A DNA stretch of 6,000 nt from Sphingomonas sp. (GTDB lineage: Bacteria; Pseudomonadota; Alphaproteobacteria; Sphingomonadales; Sphingomonadaceae), in contig JAIERC010000440.1 in assembly GCA_019747165.1 (NCBI GenBank), positions 1-6,000 of the forward strand. The letters run 5' to 3'. A program made the translations under genes and the position numbers. This document shows, in pieces, positions 5,717 to 6,000 of this stretch (its first letter is position 1; each line of letters starts with the position of its first letter). Under the pieces are notes generated by a model. That model ran no database searches, had not been told where the DNA came from, and saw only the letters and a list, made by a program, of their open reading frames with translations.

Positions 5717-6000
5717 TCACTTTATCAGGGACGGGACATAAACGTCCCAAGCTCCTCTGCGCCGCAATACCAGCCAATAATAGGCTGCTGAAAGCAGTAT
5801 CTGGGCGCCCGTCATCATCAGGCCCGGCCGGCCTTCTTCCAGATCGAGCCAGTTCAGGCAGATGATATAGCCCAGCGCGAGCAGCGTCAGGATCGGCATC
5901 AGGGGGTAAAGCGGGCTTTTGAAAGGCGCATCGGCCAGCATGCCGTTGCGCCGCCCGGCGATCAGCGCCAGCGCGATACCGGCATAGATCACCACCAGCC
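5717..6000 (-). CDS. APC-superfamily amino acid permease, C-terminal part, cut by the window edge
   Basis: The frame is open to the right edge, and the GTG at 5995 is an internal Val codon. About 93 residues are visible of a protein usually 430-500 long. Three hydrophobic segments can be seen: VIYAGIALALIAG near the edge, then after a short loop with the APC-like motif APFKSPLYPLMP a long segment through LALGYIICLNWL, and a last one in MMTGAQILLSAAYYWLVL followed by the basic stop-transfer RRRG. This corresponds to the last helices of APC transporters, which import or exchange amino acids across the inner membrane. The substrate cannot be told from the tail. The stop TGA at 5719-5717 is 7 bases before the PPK2 start, so this is the upstream gene of the minus-strand block. 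Confidence 0.82.
   Translation of the reverse strand, partial: LVVIYAGIALALIAGRRNGMLADAPFKSPLYPLMPILTLLALGYIICLNWLDLEEGRPGLMMTGAQILLSAAYYWLVLRRRGAWDVYVPSLIK

Noticed and set aside
1..6000. Search for CRISPR repeats, tRNA-like cloverleafs, transposase genes and long direct repeats
   Set aside because: None seen by eye. Only short palindromes common in GC-rich DNA were found.

Overview
The window looks like ordinary chromosomal DNA of a GC-rich alphaproteobacterium, most likely a sphingomonad. This rests on the high GC of the minus-strand genes (about 70% in one hand-counted 60-base line), on protein families and idioms familiar from that group (a long NAD(P)H-dependent flavin oxidoreductase with a C-terminal cysteine cluster, a family-4 glycosyltransferase, a PPK2 and an APC permease), and on gene spacing. 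The assignment is inference from pattern recognition, not a search result. I see no tRNA, rRNA, CRISPR array, insertion sequence or phage gene.

Layout: the left third is on the plus strand. It holds the C-terminal end of a D-2-hydroxyacid dehydrogenase (to 311), a small four-helix membrane protein of the PsiE family (383-802), and a secreted protein of about 414 residues (932-2176) whose core has the sequence signature of the ChaN/Tiki/erythromycin-esterase-like superfamily. Its promoter area and N-terminal codons are clearly AT-richer than the surroundings. The start codon has no Shine-Dalgarno sequence, but a sigma70-like promoter ends just before it, so the mRNA may be leaderless. A perfect 13-base inverted repeat covers the -10 box and the ATG.

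The right two thirds are on the minus strand and read, in transcription order: the C-terminal end of an APC-type amino acid permease (6000-5717), a single-domain polyphosphate kinase 2 (5709-4933), a GT4-type glycosyltransferase (4860-3724), and a nitronate-monooxygenase-like flavin oxidoreductase (3655-2252). The permease and PPK2 are 7 bases apart and almost certainly co-transcribed. The 72-base and 68-base gaps before the next two genes allow either a single operon or internal promoters and attenuation. The plus and minus blocks converge at 2177-2251, where two weak hairpins lie.

Functionally the genes do not form one obvious pathway. PsiE and PPK2 both point loosely to phosphate or polyphosphate physiology, but they are on opposite strands and far apart. 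I do not see a clear new biological system. The points most worth a second look are the ChaN/Tiki-like secreted protein with its unusual start region, and the C-x2-C-x3-C-x22-C cluster at the end of the flavin oxidoreductase.
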